This document shows positions 4,096 to 5,844 of a DNA stretch of 5,844 bases, in pieces. Location of the stretch: positions 1 to 5,844 of the forward strand of contig JAKAPB010000147.1 in NCBI GenBank assembly GCA_021823045.1, written 5' to 3'. The translations under genes were made by a program, and so were the position numbers. The number at the start of each line of letters is the position of its first letter. Position 1 is the first letter of the stretch. The DNA comes from Actinomycetes bacterium. GTDB lineage: Bacteria; Actinomycetota; Acidimicrobiia; Acidimicrobiales; Acidimicrobiaceae. The notes below the pieces were generated by a model. The model ran no database searches and had not been told where the DNA came from. It saw nothing but the letters and a program-made list of their open reading frames with translations.

Positions 4096-5576
4096 ACCCT
4101 CTCGTGAGTGACACAAAAGACTCGCTATTCCTCTTTCTATGGAGAAAGGGCCACCCAGTGGTTGCTTCGGAGTTGGGGCCGTGGTCAGAGGAAACGAAAC
4201 TGGTCGTCCTGGATGAGGAGAGAGCTGGTAGAGTTAAGAGGGATTTTCTAGCAACGATTCGCTGTCCTGACTGTCGTGCCCGCCTCGTAGTGGTTCGACG
4301 CACAATACCCGTGTGCGAGGGTTGTAAGCGAGTCTGGGATGCCCGGAGAGAATTCCACCCCGAGTTTTACGCGTACTCAGCAGATCTAAGTCGGGTCAAT
4401 GACTTGGCTGTGGACCGGCTTCGAGAGGCTGGTTTCGAGAGGTCGGAGCAGGGCGTCGCTAGCAACCTGACAGCTCGAGGCACTCGATATATCGCCTCGA
4501 TGCAGAATATCCGTGGGCAACAACTCGACGTGGTCATCGCCACGGAGACAGTGAAGCGGGAAACACTCTACCAACTCTGGGGACTTGCGCGCATTCATCA
4601 TCTTAACGTGGTCTTAGTACACCCGGGCCTCGCACCGCAAGCGGAACAGCTTCTCGAGCTCGGGATAGAAGTATCTCCAATTCTCCCAGTCGACTATCGT
4701 TGTCTTACTCTCCCCGAAAGCGTGCAAAAGGTTGCGTTGTTTCCCACATATCGAGAACGCCTTGCCCGGAGCCTGGCCCGGATTTCCTCGACTCTGTTAG
4801 CTGAAACCGAATCAGGTCAAACGGACCTCTTCGACATTTCTCCTGATGAGCTCGATCGACTATCACGTGAAGGAGGCGTCAAGTACGAACGCCCGGCGTT
4901 GAAGCTACTGATGGCACTAGGACCGGCCGTGGTGTTCGCGAAGACGGGATGGACGCCCGACGGTGTCCTACTTGGGCCGAACGGCTTCTGGATCGTAGAC
5001 CCGAAGTCATCGATGAACGGATTCAGATTCTCCGCTTCAGAAAAGGACAAAATTGCGCGCTACCTCGAGTTGATGCTAAAGAAGGAAAGCGCTTTCGGGC
5101 CAAGCCTTCGCTGCTTCGGAGAGATTATCGTTACACCAACAGACAACGTTTCCGAAAACGTCTTAGATGCAACGGCGAGCTACTTGCGAGTTCGCGCGCC
5201 AAGGCACACCGTATCTGTAGTTAGTCACGAAGGTCTTGTGTGGCTCTGGCACCAAATCGACGCAGAACCCAACTACTGGCACATGCGAGACCCGATTGAA
5301 GATGCCTTCAACCTCCTAACACTCCAACCAAAGTGTTTTGTTGGTGGGGCGGTGCCCGAATCGTCGTCTCGCTACATCGATACGCCCTGCAAACTCATCG
5401 GATTGGACGCGTTCAAAGCGTACTGGGACTTACTGAGAGATAGGAATGTCTTCCATGGGCTGGGGGGGCGAACACCAGCGGCTGTCAGCGAGCTTGTCCA
5501 AGGCATGTTCGTTCAAGAGTACTCTCGTACAAAGCCGTCGGAAACCCCGCCCGTGCGCGAACCAGTAGGACATTGA
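4092..5576 (+). CDS. Zinc-ribbon endonuclease with FokI-like PD-(D/E)xK domain
   Basis: A 494-residue predicted DNA endonuclease. Residues 58-78 carry a zinc ribbon, C58-P-D-C61 and C75-E-G-C78, with basic residues between. Residues 95-205 form an alpha/beta domain ending in strands LDVVIATET (145-153) and LNVVLVHPG (171-179). Residues 262-400 look like a PD-(D/E)xK nuclease: helix with E266 (YERPALKLLMALG), P289-D290-G, then FWIVDPKSS with D303 and K305, and helix EKDKIARYLE (317-326). FokI's cleavage domain has the same order: 'KPDGA', 'VIVDTKAY..GY' and 'DEMQRYVEE'; Ile/Val strands (EIIVTPT, HTVSVVSHEGLVWLW) follow in a similar position. The predicted metal-binding residues are therefore present. 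The C-terminal 90 residues are unassigned. The gene is coupled to the 384-residue protein by a GTGA overlap. No methyltransferase is nearby, so classification as a restriction enzyme is not secure; it could also be a defence effector or a homing or mobile-element nuclease. Confidence 0.85.
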   Translation: MNPLVSDTKDSLFLFLWRKGHPVVASELGPWSEETKLVVLDEERAGRVKRDFLATIRCPDCRARLVVVRRTIPVCEGCKRVWDARREFHPEFYAYSADLSRVNDLAVDRLREAGFERSEQGVASNLTARGTRYIASMQNIRGQQLDVVIATETVKRETLYQLWGLARIHHLNVVLVHPGLAPQAEQLLELGIEVSPILPVDYRCLTLPESVQKVALFPTYRERLARSLARISSTLLAETESGQTDLFDISPDELDRLSREGGVKYERPALKLLMALGPAVVFAKTGWTPDGVLLGPNGFWIVDPKSSMNGFRFSASEKDKIARYLELMLKKESAFGPSLRCFGEIIVTPTDNVSENVLDATASYLRVRAPRHTVSVVSHEGLVWLWHQIDAEPNYWHMRDPIEDAFNLLTLQPKCFVGGAVPESSSRYIDTPCKLIGLDAFKAYWDLLRDRNVFHGLGGRTPAAVSELVQGMFVQEYSRTKPSETPPVREPVGH

Positions 5577-5720
5577 ATCCGCCTCTCGAGTCGCGAGAAG
5601 CCGTCTTGACAACTTCCACGTGCCGATACGCTTCGTCGATAAAGCCCTCGTTTGAATGCTATAGAGTTGACGATCGTCCTGCGCGGCTCTGGCTGCGATA
5701 ACTGTTGCACTCGGATCGGG

Positions 5721-5776
5721 AGACCGACGGTTGTAATCGTGTTTGCACCCGGCTTCGCAGACCGACGGTTGTAATC
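5721..5776. repeat. 18-bp exact direct repeat, 38-bp period
   Basis: AGACCGACGGTTGTAATC occurs at 5721-5738 and again at 5759-5776. Nine bases that follow are also related: GTGTTTGCA at 5739 and ACTGTTGCA at 5777. ACTGTTGCA is also found at 5701, again 38 bp before the first copy's equivalent, so a third degraded unit (about 5683-5720) seems to precede. The gaps are too short for CRISPR spacers. Possible meanings are a decayed tandem repeat, iteron-like binding sites or a recombination site. Confidence 0.65.
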
Positions 5777-5793
5777 ACTGTTGCAAACAGCAG

Positions 5794-5820
5794 ACCAGGG
5801 CCGAAGCAGGCGAACCTGGT
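5794..5820. repeat. Inverted repeat near the right end
   Basis: ACCAGG at 5794-5799 pairs perfectly with CCTGGT at 5815-5820 across a 15-base loop. It follows directly after the 38-bp repeats. Without a T-tract it is not a clear terminator. Confidence 0.3.
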
Positions 5821-5844
5821 GTTACGGCCAACTCATATCTAGCG

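Larger units (their letters stand above)
5577..5844. other. Non-coding region after the nuclease gene
   Basis: No gene is supported here. Just after the stop is a weak 5-bp stem, TCTCG at 5584-5588 and CGAGA at 5594-5598, without a T-tract, which makes a doubtful terminator. Further right are the 38-bp-spaced repeats (5683-5796) and an inverted repeat ACCAGG/CCTGGT (5794-5799 and 5815-5820). A minus-strand frame of 65 codons (5710 to 5513) overlaps the nuclease gene and has no support. Confidence 0.4.

Noticed and set aside
5721..5788. CRISPR array
   Set aside because: Only two good copies, with a 38-bp period that leaves room for at most about eight bases of spacer if the repeat is 30 bp; no cas gene in the window.
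5577..5844. tRNA gene or attachment site at the right end
   Set aside because: No T-arm GGTTCRANNCC sequence or cloverleaf could be found, and the repeats do not flank the operon on both sides.

Overview
The window looks archaeal. Two start regions carry TATA-type boxes placed so that transcription would begin at, or a few bases before, the start codon: 1003-1012 ahead of the ATG at 1035, and a weaker one at 2451-2458 ahead of 2479. The small regulators (a winged-helix protein and an AbrB/SpoVT-like protein) are of kinds common in archaea. Base composition is moderately GC-rich. The AbrB-like protein is loosely reminiscent of Thermoplasmatota, but I cannot assign a taxon from this sequence. 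There is no rRNA, tRNA, transposase, integrase or housekeeping gene, so the window reads as accessory DNA.

Left part (1-2206): the window opens with a 143-residue protein of unknown function, possibly cut at its 5' end (1/13-444). An untranslated stretch follows (445-638). A winged-helix regulator is encoded on the minus strand (639-971). It is divergent from an AbrB-like gene (1035-1466), which is followed by an unknown 133-residue protein with a clear Shine-Dalgarno site (1508-1909). The 63-bp divergent spacer is dense in symmetry: a perfectly palindromic TATA box, two longer palindromes on either side of it and a 12-bp direct repeat. This is what an autoregulated switch would look like. 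Next comes a puzzling segment (about 1910-2206) in which most reading frames are open and no gene is convincing.

Right part (2451-5576): after a gene-poor spacer, three tightly packed plus-strand genes probably form one operon. They encode a small basic protein with a possible PC4-like C-terminal domain (2510-2926), an unrecognised 384-residue protein with two related alpha/beta segments (2941-4095), and a 494-residue protein (4092-5576). The last overlaps its upstream neighbour by the four bases GTGA. It has an N-terminal zinc ribbon (CxxC...CxxC) and a C-terminal PD-(D/E)xK nuclease domain that resembles the FokI cleavage domain. No DNA methyltransferase or helicase is visible.

The best candidate for an undescribed system is this three-gene operon: a zinc-ribbon, FokI-like nuclease co-translated with an unknown, possibly DNA-binding partner and preceded by a small putative nucleic-acid-binding protein. 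A defence or restriction-like role is an inference from the nuclease domain and the context; nothing in the sequence proves it. The window closes with a non-coding stretch (5577-5844) holding an exact 18-bp direct repeat with a 38-bp period.
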